DNA of 64,000 nucleotides from Ostrinia nubilalis (taxonomy: Eukaryota > Arthropoda > Insecta > Lepidoptera > Crambidae), in NCBI RefSeq assembly GCF_963855985.1, contig NC_087095.1:7016001-7080000 (forward strand). The letters run 5' to 3'. Position 1 is the first letter of the stretch, and each line of letters opens with the position of its first letter. The notes below the pieces were generated by a model. It made no database searches. It saw only the letters and a program-made list of their open reading frames with translations, and was not told the origin of the DNA. This document shows positions 45,463-58,120 of this stretch, piece after piece. The translations under genes and the position numbers were made by a program.

Positions 45463-46488
45463 TTTGTTTTTTTGACGCCAATATTTAGTCGTACCTACGA
45501 TAACACACAACAACAGGTAACATAAATAATAAAAAGTTTTCAGTAGTATGATAATAGGTAGTATTACGTGGAAAAGCACTCGAAATAGCCCCGTGGTTCG
45601 GCAAGCCAAAGCCTACCTAAACAGATCTATATTTAGTTATGGACATTTCTAGGCTGGAATGTAAAGGTGAAACACAAATGTGTATTTAAAATAATCCTCT
45701 AAATATCAGACACGTTTACGCTCTGCTCAGCAAGCCACATCATAAAATACGTATGTTACTGTGTGTGATATATTAGTCCAACACAAACAAAAGAAGTCCG
45801 GATCAGGATTTTTCACCGCGATGAGTAGGTGCGACGCGACCAAGTGTGTACCGGCTTTAAATCAGAATGTGTGAGCACACGAGCACGGATTTAAAATGTC
45901 CTAACTAATGGAACTCAGCGCGAGCTTCCACCGCTTTTAGGAAGCTTTTACGTAATTTTTGAGCGTGTAAACACATGTTCCACCGACGGTTGTCGCTGGA
46001 AATTTTTCTCAAATTTCATATTCTTTATTGGATTGTACGGTTTTACGGTCGAATGTAATGTGATGTCGACGTAATTTTACAACCATGCTCCGATTAATTC
46101 AAGCGAATTACAGGTATATTTTCTAGGAGTTAAAGGTAAATTGTTTATGTTTACTACCAGCAACACCTAAAACTCTTAATCACGACTGTTATTGAACACC
46201 AGAAAGGAAAGTATTTTAACCAGTTGTAAAGTTTTACTCGTATTTGTTTGTAACTCTAGAATCATCTACGTGACTTTGAATGTAATAAATGTACCTACCG
46301 AAATCAATGTAATATGTACCTCCCTAAAGGGCTTAAAGTATCCGTGCAATGGAAGGCAACTCATCACTGAATAGTTAATGCATCGAGCGCGGGTGCATCG
46401 CGATGCAACTTCTTACTACTTAGCATAGTTGATAAATTCGCATTGCCAACGGCGAGCGGGATTTATTTAATACATGCTGGGTGTTTTC
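45463..46488. other. No supported gene
   Basis: No coding or repeat feature supported. Short ORFs only. Confidence 0.4.
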
Positions 46489-46638
46489 TATGTATAATAT
46501 GTATGTATTTACAAAAAAAAGTATTTAAGTATGTTTATATCCGTTGTCTAGTACCCATAGTACAAGCTTTGCTTAGTTTGCGACTAGAAGCGCAGTGTAA
46601 AATATCCAAGGATATTTATTATTATTATTATTATTTAT
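46489..46638 (+). mobile_element. LINE 3' UTR-like fragment with (TTA)n tail
   Basis: The segment runs CTATGTATAATATGTATGTA, TTTAAGTATGTTTATATCCG, TAGTACCCATAGTACAAGCT, TTGCTTAGTTTG and ends in GGATATTTATT(ATT)n. The same sequence occurs inverted at 55398-55546. This is the conserved 3' end shared by many lepidopteran LINE copies. No coding part remains. Confidence 0.65.
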
Positions 46639-47405
46639 CATGCTACACTTATGTTATTTTCCTTCCATGCAAACCTTTTCATTTTGTGACAGTTTTTATA
46701 TTGAAATCAGTCATAAATAATCACACCAAAATTATTTTCATGTAAAATGTTGCCAAGACAAGACTTTGATGGCTCGCATTGTAAAAAAGTTACACGTCTT
46801 TTTGCCTTGAACAGAGCATTTAAATTGTCAAAACTCACCTAAAGATAATCTCTGTCATTTCACCATAGATATTTCTTGGGTACTACGTGCATAATTTTCC
46901 TGGATTTCCCTACTATTTGTTGATACAATCTTTTGCAAACAATAATGAATTTTCTCTCGTAATAATAGATAACTGAAAAGAAATAAGAGGGCAAAGGAAA
47001 GTTAAGGCGTAAGGTCAACATTCTTTACAATATTCATCACAATAGGGGTCGCGATGGTCCCTCCGAGCGAATCGAAGCAGCCATTATGAAAATTTGTGTT
47101 GAATAGCCATTTTAACAAGAACTCGGATATTTCTAAGTAGGTACTTTGGAATTATCCGTAATCCTACAGCGACAAGGGCCATAATTAAGCACCTTGATTC
47201 CTGATCTGCTAAGGGTTAAAAATACATTAAAGTCATTACAATGTTTTGGAAGTAACTTTAAGCAGTTTGGATCTACTCAAAATGAATACTTAATTGTATT
47301 AAGTCCATAATAGAAATGCTTGAAGTAGCTTTATTCAAAATGTCTGCTTTATACTTCATCCAACAAATGTACACAGACAAATATTATTATAAAATATTTT
47401 CATAA

Positions 47406-47559
47406 TGGGCAGGCCTCCCACTAGGTGGACCGATGGATCTAGTGAGGGTCGCGGGAGATGCCTGGATGCGAACGGCGCAGGACCGATCTTTGTGGAAATC
47501 CTTGGGGGAGGCCTTTGTCTAGCAGTGGACGTCTTTCGGCTGAAACGAACGAACGAACG
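47406..47559 (+). mobile_element. RTE LINE 3' end with (AACG)n tail and 10-bp TSD
   Basis: The insert carries GGCAGGCCTCCCACTAGGTG and the rest of the RTE C-terminus, with one extra base near GATGGATCT (47441-47449) that breaks the frame, then (AACG)n. ATTTTCATAA occurs on both sides (47396-47405 and 47560-47569), a perfect target-site duplication. Only about 150 bp was copied. Confidence 0.88.
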
Positions 47560-47719
47560 ATTTTCATAAAAATCATTAAGTGCCCCAATTTTTTCAAAAC
47601 ATATTTTAAAGACCCAAGTAAAATGCCCAAACACAATATTGATATTTCATAATATCTTCATAGTAGGCATTTGAACAAAAAATAATATGATTCAATTGAG
47701 ATATCATTTCCACGATATC

Positions 47720-48791
47720 TTTTTAGGGTTCCGTACCTCAAAAGGAAAAAACGGAACCCTTATAGGATCACTTTGTTGTCCGTCCGTCCGTCTGTCAAGA
47801 CCCTTTATCTCAAGAACGCGTGAACGTATCAAGCTGAAATTCACATGAAATACTCAGGTCTATTGTCCCTTTAAGCTGTGAAAATATCAAACTTCTAAGC
47901 CAAGCCAATCAAAAGATACAGCCGATTATGTCGATATTTTCAACAAATTTTCGACACTCGCAAAGGAATCAAAACCTACAGGATACTTCCCGTAAACTCA
48001 GAATCTTGAAATTTGGCATAAAGCATTGTCATATAATGCAAATATAGGAAAAATTGCGAAAATTACATTTTTTTAGTTATATAATATAATAAAAATATTT
48101 TAATAAAATGAAACTTACTACCTTATTTCTCACGAACGAATAAAGGTATCAAATTGAAATTTATACCAAATACCTAGATCTATTGTCCCTTTAAGAAGTA
48201 AAAAAATCAAACTTCTAAGTTAACGCGATCAAAAGATACAGCAGTTTATACCGACACCTTAGACGAATTTCCGTCACACGCTAGGGAATCAAAACCTACA
48301 AGGTACTTCCTGTGAACTCAGAATCTTGAAATTCGGCACGAAGCAACGTTATATAGTACAGATAAAGGAAAAATTGCGAAAATGATAAATTTGAAGTTAT
48401 ATAAAATTTAAAATATTATTTTTGCTTACATGACATAAAATATTTTTTTAATAATTATAAACTTACTACCTACCCTTTTTACCATGAACGCGTAGAGATA
48501 TTAAAGTTGAAATTCATATCAAACACTTCTTAAATCTAATTGCCTCTAAACTGTGAGAAATTCTAAATCAACGCAAAAATTCAAAACGCTGAGGTAGGTA
48601 CCTACCTAAAATGCAAATATAGGAAAAATAAATAAATAAAAAATAATCATACCGCATATTTTGAAATTCGCCACTACTCGCAACGGAATCAAGTAAGTAA
48701 TTTGATTTAATACGTCATAAATTGTAAACCGCTACGTTTGTACGGCGGAACCCTCGGTGTGCGAGCCCGACTCGCACTTGGCCGGTTTTTT
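47720..48791 (-). mobile_element. 1.07-kb lepidopteran repeat, GGCCAAGTGCGAGTCGGA end
   Basis: On the minus strand it starts AAAAACCGGCCAAGTGCGAG followed by TCGGGCTCGCACACCGAGGG and TTCCG. The plus-strand left end forms a 10-bp hairpin, AGGGTTCCGT (47725-47734) with ACGGAACCCT (47751-47760), followed by a (GTCC)n run. Inside are three tandem units of roughly 320-350 bp, each with a version of TCTATTGTCCCTTTAAG...CAAACTTCTAAG (near 47870, 48180, 48535). The same terminus occurs at 63909. No ORF of note. The family is abundant in Lepidoptera; its class is not assigned here. Confidence 0.75.
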
Positions 48792-50073
48792 TATGTCACA
48801 GTACTCGCAAAATATGAGACGGGAAAAGTTTAAAATTACTTTTATGCAAATGTATGAATGGGAATATATAACTTTGAGGAGATTCAAAATATTGGCAATT
48901 CAGATTCACTTATTTTGTGGTCTCAGTATAAATGTTATATTTGAATGCTTCCATGGCCTAGCAGTTAGATTTTGTTTCTCTACATCCGCAGAGGGCTCTG
49001 CGTCCGAAAATAAGACTGTACAATTATGCTAATAACCAGAATTTGACTATAATATTAATTATTATCTTCTGACAACGTCGATTAATTGAACTATTGATAA
49101 AAATCAGGTATAAAAGTCAATATGCAAAGGGTTAATATAATATTTGTCCTTATATTTTCCTTACGATTCGTTCGAACTTGTCGTGTTACAGAACAAGTAC
49201 GAGTATAATACAATATTTCCTACACCCCATCAACCCTTTTCATAGCCCATAGAGGGCCTTCCTGGTTACGTCCTGTCCTTCATGTGTTATGAACAGCCTC
49301 GAAATATAGTTACCAACAGGTAAAATGACTAAATTTCTGTCCGATTTGGAACTTTATAACGTTAATACATATAAGGTTCAACGTTTTTGATAGAATAAGT
49401 TGATGTGCTGAAAATGTATAACTTTTACCTGAATACTGAAATTAATGGTTTTACTTCAAAAATATAGTCGTGGCTTATTTGTAAGAAAGGCAATTAAGTC
49501 TGTCGCCTTGGGTGGCTTTTAAAAGAACGTCTAACCAGCTCTTAAGAAAACTAAAAGAGAAAAAAAGACAGCGAATCTTTTACCTGACATTACAAAACCT
49601 TTTAGAAGCGGCAAGAAATGTGATGAAACGTCGCAGAGACTTGACCAGAATGGAGTCTTATCAAAATTAGCTTTCATAAATACTAGTATGGAAAAGCTTG
49701 AATGATAAAATAATGCTTGGATATTAATTATCGTAGTTTGGCCCGCAGTAAAACATAATTGAATTCTTACAAAACATAATTGATTGGTTCGTCATGTGAC
49801 AAAAAAGGTGTTGTTTCAAAATCAAAAATAGCCTGATGTGCTCTCAGTAATAGAAAGTTTACCTTTCTACCACCTGTGTACCAAAAACAAATAATAACAA
49901 AGGACTTCCACAAACCTCCCATACAAGCACGTATGAGGATCGTTGCTGAAAAATAGTCGCTGCATTTTTATCGCTCGGGAACCCGAACAAACCAGTCGAG
50001 GACAGCAATTTATTGTGGAACTCCTTCCCCAATGGAGAAACTTTCGGCCAAATACCTGCGAACGGCGCGTTTT
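48792..50073. other. No supported gene
   Basis: Contains an A-box-like TGGCCTAGCAGTTAGA near 48955 followed by the palindrome CGCAGAGGGCTCTGCG, without a B-box, so not called as a tRNA or SINE. A minus-strand frame at 49859-50137 (92 codons) leads into the tandem repeat that follows and may be part of an old retroelement. Confidence 0.35.
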
Positions 50074-50356
50074 GCTCGTCGAGGCTGCAGCACTTTATTT
50101 GCTTGCTAAACTCACGCAGAGTTAGCAAATACTGCATACATTATTGCAGTTAAAGATCCGACGTATGCTAAAGCATCCTCAGGATGCACGCCACTTCTTC
50201 TTCGGCGAACGACTCGTTTAGCTCGTCGAGGCTGCAGCACTTTACTTGCTTGATAAACTCACGCAGAGTTAGCAAGCACTGCACACATTATTGCAGTTAA
50301 GGATCCGACGTATGCGCAAGGAGGGACGCAACTTCTTCAACGGAAAACGTTGTTTA
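50074..50356. repeat. Two-unit tandem repeat, period about 147 bp
   Basis: GCTCGTCGAGGCTGCAGCAC starts at 50074 and again at 50221. Similarity continues through CTCACGCAGAGTTAGCAA, TTATTGCAGTTAA(A/G)GATCC and GACGTATGC, then a weaker region ending GTTTA. The first unit also carries the near-palindrome GCATCCTCAGGATGC (50173-50187). Both units are degenerate relative to each other. Confidence 0.75.
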
Positions 50357-51084
50357 AACATACCCAAGGTTTCATATTTAGAGTTTTGTAGAAGCCTAAG
50401 CAATAATACCATTAAACGCTATTTGTACATGAAACTGAGATGGTTGTGTGGGCGATAAGTCTGATATTCGGTCAGAATGAAACGATGCCTTATTGTTTCA
50501 AACTGCTATATTAATAGACCATTATAAAGCTACTCTAAACTAAAACCATTTATTTTCAAACTATTTTATAACATCTTCTTGATTTCTAACATAGTAACAG
50601 TTAAACAAACGTAAATTCCAATGATATAAGCAAAAGCATTTATATTAACCGTTAGCTAAAGTTATTATTCCATTCACACACCTAACATAAGATTGATGGT
50701 ATAAACAAACATTAGCGAACTAATCTAACTCAGGCGCGGGATTAAAATCCAGGCTGCGTCTGACTATTCATCTTTTTACCGCACTCGCAGATGCATTAAT
50801 GTTATCTGTCAGTGAGGAAATATTTCACGACGCTTCTAATGTTCTCAGATAAATAGAATAGACGCTAAATGACCACGATATATTGTACAAAACATTCAAA
50901 TTGAAATTCGCATTCGCATCTGCCCCAAAACTATATTAGGTCTATGAATACACATGATTGGAACGAATTTAAATACAAATTGGAATTCAAATGCTTCTAG
51001 TAACTAAGGATTCTGTAAACATTACATCGCAACGAAAATCACTGAAGATTTACAGTATACTAAAGGAAACTCAATTAATTTCCA

Positions 51085-51475
51085 AAAGACACAATCTGGG
51101 GGCACGGCAGTGCCCCCGCCAAGTCGAGCGCGAAGCAAACACTGCCGTACCATCCTTTACTCGAACCATTTCGCCGCATTTTCAGGCCCCTATTTGAGAA
51201 CCTCTGGATAAGACCAGAACGCAGAAATTTTCGTCATTTAGTAAGCTATAATCACATACTTTAAATCCAAAATTTCAAGTCTGTAGGTCATTTAGTTCCG
51301 AAGTTAAGCGAAAGCAAAGTTTCGCATTTACGACAGTCACTCACTGATGATCATCAAAATAGAACTAGTACTTCCCATTAACTCAGAGAGCTGAAATTTG
51401 GTACAGAGTTAGGGTTTAATGGCCACATGAAGGGAAAACTATAAAAACTAGGAAAAACGTAGATCTGGAGTAACC
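51085..51475 (+). mobile_element. Lepidopteran interspersed repeat with GGGGGCAC hairpin
   Basis: GGGGGCAC (51098-51105) pairs exactly with GTGCCCCC (51110-51117). The following GCCAAGTCGAGCGCGAAGCA and ACTCGAACCATTTCGCCGCA are familiar from moth intergenic repeats. The 3' part has ACTTCCCATTAACTCAGAGA and CTGAAATTTGG, echoing the interior of the 47720-48791 repeat. No coding capacity. Boundaries approximate. Confidence 0.5.
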
Positions 51476-51796
51476 ACATTCATAATCAATACTACTCCCA
51501 TACCGTGGTGTTCGCCTGTATCGCTCACCGCTAGATGGCGCTAGCACTAGCAAGCGGTGTCCAGATTTTTATTCTTTCTAGAGAAAGTCGTCGATTAAGT
51601 TGAATGTTGTGTAATTTGCATTTCGTTGATTTCGTTTATTATACTATAAGGTTCGCTTAGGTTATGTTATTAAAACAATTCTGATTCGTTGTCCATTTTA
51701 AAGGTCGTTAAGTTTATTTGTGTTTAATATCGTAAAAAAATGTCGATAAAACGACGACGTTAAATAACTTTGCCACGTTCTACAAAAAGAAGTGAA

Positions 51797-52295
51797 ATCC
51801 CACCAAAAACATTCTGTAAAAAAACTAGCCAAGTCTCGATGGAGCTGCTTGTTTATCTCTAAAAAGTAATGAAATCTAGACAAAGTCGTGCCAAGTCTAT
51901 GGTTCCTTACTGCGATTTCTTTATTATTATAGTTAATGTTGTGTGACTTGGCCGTTGAACAATCTTTATTAAGATAATCATACATTATAAATACGCAGCT
52001 TTACTGAACCCACAATTGACTGGTTATTGTTGAACCAACGTTTTCCAAGTGGCAATTTTCCATCGTCAATGGGTAGCGGTTCTGGCGACAGATTGGTGCA
52101 ATGGTGTCATGGAGCACCTGGTTTTGTCACCCTTCAACGGCCAAGTCACACAACATTAACTATAATAATAAAGAAATCGCAGTAAGGAACCATAGACTTG
52201 GCACGACTTTGTCTAGATTTCATTACTTTTTAGAGATAAACAAGCAGCTCCATCGAGACTTGGCTAGTTTTTTTACAGAATGTTTTTGGTGGGAT
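51797..52295. repeat. Perfect 163-bp inverted repeat (long hairpin)
   Basis: Positions 51797-51959 and 52133-52295 are exact reverse complements over 163 bp by my reading, with a 173-bp spacer. A transcript from either strand would fold into a 163-bp perfect duplex. Frames in the two arms encode the same peptide (containing NHRLGTTLSRFHYFLEINKQ) only because the arms are copies. The arm sequence is not recognised. It may be the two ends of a foldback transposon or a long hairpin-RNA locus. Confidence 0.9.
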
Positions 52296-55200
52296 CTAGT
52301 TGACTAATAAAGTACAATTTGTATTGTAGGAACGCCAAGCCCTAGCTAGAATGAGGCAATGTACCTAAATAACAAACTTAAGGTACATTCGGGACATAAA
52401 CCTGACATCAATATCGTTTCGTCCACAGTCCCAGCGCCAATACCTTTGTTATAATGTTTGCCAGCGAACGTATTAGGCACACCAAATCCGTTTGCTCAGG
52501 GCTGAGCTGTAGGTAAAGTCAATGAGTACAAGGTTTACATGACGTCTGCTTTGTTTTTCTACAGTGTGTACGCCGCAGAAACGGTTTGATGGATGAGGGC
52601 AAACCTCCCTTTAGTGTGGTACCCACCTCCCTCGATGCTTTCAACAGTTTTACACTGCTTGCATAAGCCGCGCCCAAGTTAACGTTCATATTGAAAGTGC
52701 ACGTCATTTTATAGACACACGCTAAATTAATATCACTAACGTAAGTTCTCTAGTTACATTTTAACAACGTCTACCTAACCCAGCGTTTACAACTTTATGA
52801 AAATACGAGTACATTTTGTAGCAAAAGGTCTCTGCCTACGCAGTTTATTAAAGATCGTTTATTGAATTCTAGACCTCAAGAAAACCGTGATTCTGAGCTA
52901 CGTGAAAAGGAAAACTTAGAACTGAAAGCTTTCAAAGTTCCGTGCTGGAAATGATAAGCCACCGCTGTAGTGAGGCATGTAAAGTTATAGGTACATTCAT
53001 TTTTATAAAGTAGTTTAACTACCTAAGTAAGTACTTATACAATATTTATAAAAACAAATGAACAACTTTCATACCACAACACTCCATAAGTCTATTGAAA
53101 TAAGGTTGTCTAAAAATAGTAAAGAAAAAATAACCTTGCGTATATTTTGGTTGAATGGAGCGCTTTCATCTCGGATCTGCTTTAATAGCTTCTAATTATG
53201 AAACATGAAACTAACTCCAAACTAACTGAACGCAGATGAGTTTTGGCAATCGAGTTTGACTGACAGCAGTTTCACAGTAGCAGCCGACGAATTGGAATGT
53301 ATTGCGATTGCAAACGCGATTAGTATCATCAACTATTGCTTTTGTCACTGTTGGATTGCTGTTTAATGTAGATTGGCGTTAGAGTATTAAAGTTTTGACG
53401 GGGATATTGGCTAATGTTCTCTTTAAAGAACATATTATAATATGCTCAAAATATAAATGGATAAGGCTTTAGTGCCAAATAGCTCTTAGTGCATCTTTAG
53501 ACAGCCCATCAAGTTTTCTGTTATTTTTGGGGGAGACTTGGGTACGTGCGACAGTGGACTGCCAATGCAGGTACTTATGACGTAAGATATCGTTTTGAAA
53601 TGTAATTTACAGTCTATAAAAATCCGCTTAGACTAAGTAATAATATAGTAGAAGTAGTAATGTTTTTGTATATTCTGCGCCTCTAAAGTTAAGACGGGGT
53701 ATTAAAGTTTTGAAGTTCACGCAAACGAGTATGTAGGCGTCCGCTAGTAATTACGTGCGATACAAAAGCTCGCTAACGTGGGATTTGGGATTTCCATAAT
53801 CTCTGAGATTCATTCAACAGTGCGGTTGGAATTATCGTGGCGAACCGGCTCTATCAACAAACATCAACTGCGGGCAACTCGCACGCGTGACGGAGATAAA
53901 AACATCAAATATTGTGGCAAAATCCGTCAGGACAAACGAATGAACAGCATGAACTGAAACAGTTCTTTTGAAAAAAGTTACCCGCGCTAGATCATAGAGA
54001 ATAGTTATTTTTTAACCTATGAATCTATGAATGAAAAGTACAAACTTACTATTGGCGTTTATAAGTCCAGCAGTGCGATACTCGTCTGTATCATTCCACT
54101 TTTGAAATATTCCTGGCAGCTTTCCCGAAATGTGGCCTTTGGGTCGGAAACATTGGGATTCTCATCTCTAGGCAAAACCATTTTATCTTTAATTAAAAAC
54201 TACTTTACTGAGTTCATAATTTAAAAGAACTTAAATCTTGAAAATAATCATTGTTACTGTTAAAAATACAGACATACGAGTACGTTACTGTTATCCAGAG
54301 ACGAATCCAAGTCAGTTTTAATGTTAAACTATCTCCAAGAATCACAACTAAACCGAGTCCTTTTTGGCCTAATCTCCTGAAGGTGAAGGTATCCAACGTA
54401 TGCGTTTAAGGCCGTTACGTTGGGGAATTTACGATGTAAACAACTTTAATCTGGATATGTCTTATAGAGCGAAATTCCCTGAGAGCATTGTGCTTCCCAA
54501 CGCAGGTAGTAATAAAAGGTATTAAATGTAACTAAGAGATTTATTGGGCTTTAACTTGTTTACTACAGCTCAAAGAAAATAGTCTATTTCGTTCGTCTTG
54601 ATGAGACACAATTTTATTTTAAGCTCTGATTTCTTGTTTATAAAGTAGAATTTAGTTTAAAAAAACATATTTTAACTTAATTACTTATCTCTAAGTAGTT
54701 ACTTTGTGTATAATTGTAACCAGTTCGGTTAGGGTAGGTACGTTTACAACACTAATATAGTGCTAATCTTGAACACAAATTAGCACGTTCTAAAAAGGTT
54801 TCGCTCTCTTTTATAGTACCAGATTTTGCTACTCGGGTCGCAAGTTTGATTCATTCGGATTTTCTGATTTCAGAAAAACATTATTCCCTACCTACCTCGG
54901 ATGGCGATGTCATTGGGTGACTATACGTAAAAAGCCATCAGTCCAATTGAATCACGTCGCTTGTATCGCCTCATGAAGTCTGACACTAGGTTGTGAGTCA
55001 CATCAGTGGTATTACCTCAAGTTCAGTAACTTAATAATAAACATTTTAAGGAAATTAAGGCTAGCATCCACTTTGTACTTTATAGGAACTTATAACCAAG
55101 TCATTCGCAATGCCCATTTTATATGAACTTACAAGGAAAAACTTAGTAAAGTAAACTTCGCAATATCGTCCGAATCGGCTATTAGATAAGTTAGTCCGAT

Positions 55201-55397
55201 ATTATTGAAGTTACTCGGAGGTCTCCCTTTATAACCACCCTTGCTAATTCTTTAATCCCTCCAAGCTTGAAAGATATACCATCCGTTAGATACTCCTTAC
55301 TTGAAAAAGAAGATATACCATCCGTTAAACTACTTGAAAGGGAAAGAGACTTTTATAAAGTTTGGAATTCACTAACAACAAAGAACAAAAAGTTTAA
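52296..55397. other. No supported gene; one local duplication
   Basis: AT-rich. GATATACCATCCGTTA is duplicated at 55272-55287 and 55312-55327 (period 40 bp). A minus-strand 62-codon frame at 52519-52707 has no recognisable domain. Confidence 0.35.
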
Positions 55398-55546
55398 TTT
55401 TTTTTTTATAATAAATATCCTTGGACATTTTACACTGCGCCTCTAGTCCCAAACTAAGCAAAGCTTGTACTATGGGTACTAGACAACGGATATAAACATA
55501 CTTAAATACTTTTTTTTGTACATACATACCTACATATTATACATAG
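55398..55546 (-). mobile_element. LINE 3' UTR-like fragment (inverse of 46489-46638)
   Basis: Reverse complement of the 46489-46638 sequence with a few substitutions. It runs from an A/T tract through AATAAATATCCTTGGACATT and GCAAAGCTTGTACTATGGGT to CTACATATTATACATAG. The two copies are about 9 kb apart in opposite orientation. Confidence 0.65.
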
Positions 55547-56427
55547 AAACAGCACTGTAAAGTTTATTAAATTGTTTCTCGGATGAATAAATTCAGTACC
55601 TATGTATTAAATGTGCAAATGCGGAGTTATTTACACATCATTGAAGAAACACGGAAAGTAAATAAATAACGAGATTCATTTCATTCATTTCTTATAAACG
55701 TACATTTTATAATTTATCATGATAAGTCATACTATGAAAATAATGTTTTAAAATCATTCTCATAAAAAGTAAATTGCACGATTTAAAGTTTTTTAATTCG
55801 TTTCATTTCTCTTTTTTAAGATAACTACCTATGTGAGTAAAATAGTATTTAGGTTAGTTTTTGATTGTTTTTTCTTATTAGCTGCTCACTCAAAACGGTG
55901 TAAATTCTTCCAAGCAGGATTTACAAGAAGTTAAAAACGAAATGCCCCTAAAATGTCATACTCTACTTCCAAATGATACAAAGTTGACACGTGAGGTAAG
56001 TAAGCAATATTTGAACATTCAACTTATTTGAAATGACCCAGTGATTCTCCTGTTTCAGAGACAGCGAACAAATTAAAGAAAGTTCTGTGGAACTGACAAA
56101 CTCGCTAAGTGATCTGGAATAAAAAGGAAGAGGAACTGCCGTTCGCAAGTTTTTAATAAGTATTAAGTACGTAAGTATAAATGCCTTTTGTTTTGGCGCC
56201 GATATTATTGAGTACTTGCGCTCTTTGATTTCGCCATTTTTTTTCCTTTGTAACATTTACGTGAAAATTATTTAAAACTTTTTAATAGTACGAAAAGTTA
56301 TTGAAAATATTTTATGGTAAATCAATACATACTAATTTAGGTAGGTACAGTCACGCACGACACGAGCATTTAATGTAAGTAGGTACTCGTATTAGCACAT
56401 TAATTTATTTACCCACATAAAAGATAA
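55547..56427. other. No supported gene
   Basis: AT-rich with no supported feature. Confidence 0.4.
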
Positions 56428-56700
56428 ATGACGATCGAAAATGTTACTCGCGCCAGAGCGTCTGTTTCGAATAAACGTCACATTGATGTCTCGCGTTGGA
56501 AAAACGAAAATCTGGGATCTATCAAACCAGCGATGTGTAAGAAAACACATCAGTCAGTTGCACACAGCAGCGGAGTGACAACAGTGCGTTCTTGGCGTGT
56601 GGACGCGGCTCGAATGGAGCGTGAGATTAAAAAAGTTTCATATATCTACAGTGAGAACGCGCCACTGGTTGCTTGTTAGTGGTTTGCACTGAAAGTTGCG
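56428..56700 (+). promoter_or_regulatory. Possible promoter and 5' UTR
   Basis: A moderately GC-rich, CpG-containing stretch holds ACATCAGTCAGTTGCACACA (about 56546-56565), which matches the arthropod initiator TCAGT. GCAGCGGAGTGACAACAGTG and further UTR-like sequence follow. A short ATG frame (MEREIKKVSYIYSENAPLVA, ATG at 56614) would be an upstream ORF. AATAAGGTTTAT near 56726 could be a weak donor. No coding exon is identified downstream. Confidence 0.28.
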
Positions 56701-58120
56701 AATGAGCAGGCCGATGGTCGAATAAGGTTTATATTTGCAGCGTTTACTATTAATAGTACTTACCTACATAGCTGTGGTAGTAAGTTTATTTAGAGTCAAA
56801 CGGCGACTTGAGAGTTGTTTAGGTACAAAACTCTACACTTAACACTTTAAAACTATAATCAATAGTAGGTATTACTATTAACAATTAACAACACAATTTG
56901 GTTTCGTATTTCGTTGCAAAATAGCATATTATTACAACGACATAAGAAGCAATAACATTCACGCGCCGTCGTCTGTAGGTGCAAACGAAAATAGCTTTGA
57001 CGCGAGATAATTTAAAGCAAATAATGGAACACAACCATAAAAAACAAAACTGATTTAACAAAGTATATGGTCTGGAAATGATATCATAATATTACGCACT
57101 CAGTAGCCCGTGTTGCTGTGTATTTATACCTCCATCGCCGGCGCAATATCCGACTTTTTACTACTTCTTTAGTATCTCACTCGGTAAACTGAGAGTGTAA
57201 TAAATCAATGGTGCTACACTTTTTATCTTCCCCACTTTATTCTATAAGTATTGATCGTTTTATGCGAATATAATCGTTTTTGGCACCGTCTTTCTGTATC
57301 AATAAGAACCTGTGAATATGATATTTCTACGTAAGCTCTTTCTTATTCGCTGTACTTAATCGTATAAAAGGATTTGTTGCCTATTATAATATTTTTCTTT
57401 ACATAATATTACAAACAAATCTGGCGATAGAGCATTCAAACATTCGATCTTTATACCATCATACACCCACGAAGAGTTTTTTAATGTTTGGAATATGCTA
57501 ATATCGTCACCGTCGTGGCAGAATTAAATAACTGACAAAACCAAAGTTGCGAGATATTCACGTTTTTGTGTTTTTTTTCGTTAAAAATGGCGATAACTTT
57601 TAAGGGTAATTTTTTTTTACTGTCGATCTTTTGATATTTTATACAGCAATTTACCTTTATTAATTCAATATTCTTCGATGGTGTTACTTTGTATTATTTT
57701 AAATAAAAAAAATAAAAAAGTAATTATTTAGTTTTGCCACAACCGTATTTTACAACAAAGTTGCAGTTATTTAGTTTTTTTATGTCACTTATTTAGTTTT
57801 GCCACAACCAAGGTATTACAAAAACGAATATTTCTATTGAATAAGTACACTTGTTTAATTTTGCCACACTTTTATTGACCTAAATGTTAATTTATTCATT
57901 TTATTTTATTTGTTCTGTTATTGCGATTTTAGTCAAAATCTGTAAAATTGTTAAATAATAGGTACTAGAATATACCTACTTATTTAATACCTATCAATGT
58001 TTAACAAATTGGTATGGTAACCATCAACATCAGATTCCTATAACATTGAAATTAAATTGAAAGAACCAACATCGAAATGAATATCAAAATTAAAATAATC
58101 CAAAAACAATAAAACTGTAA

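Noticed and set aside
48950..49000. tRNA/SINE A-box-like TGGCCTAGCAGTTAGA
   Set aside because: No B-box at the expected distance. The nearby palindrome CGCAGAGGGCTCTGCG does not form a tRNA stem.
51698..52307. Identical 60-residue peptides on opposite strands
   Set aside because: Consequence of the perfect inverted repeat, with no start codon context or known domain.
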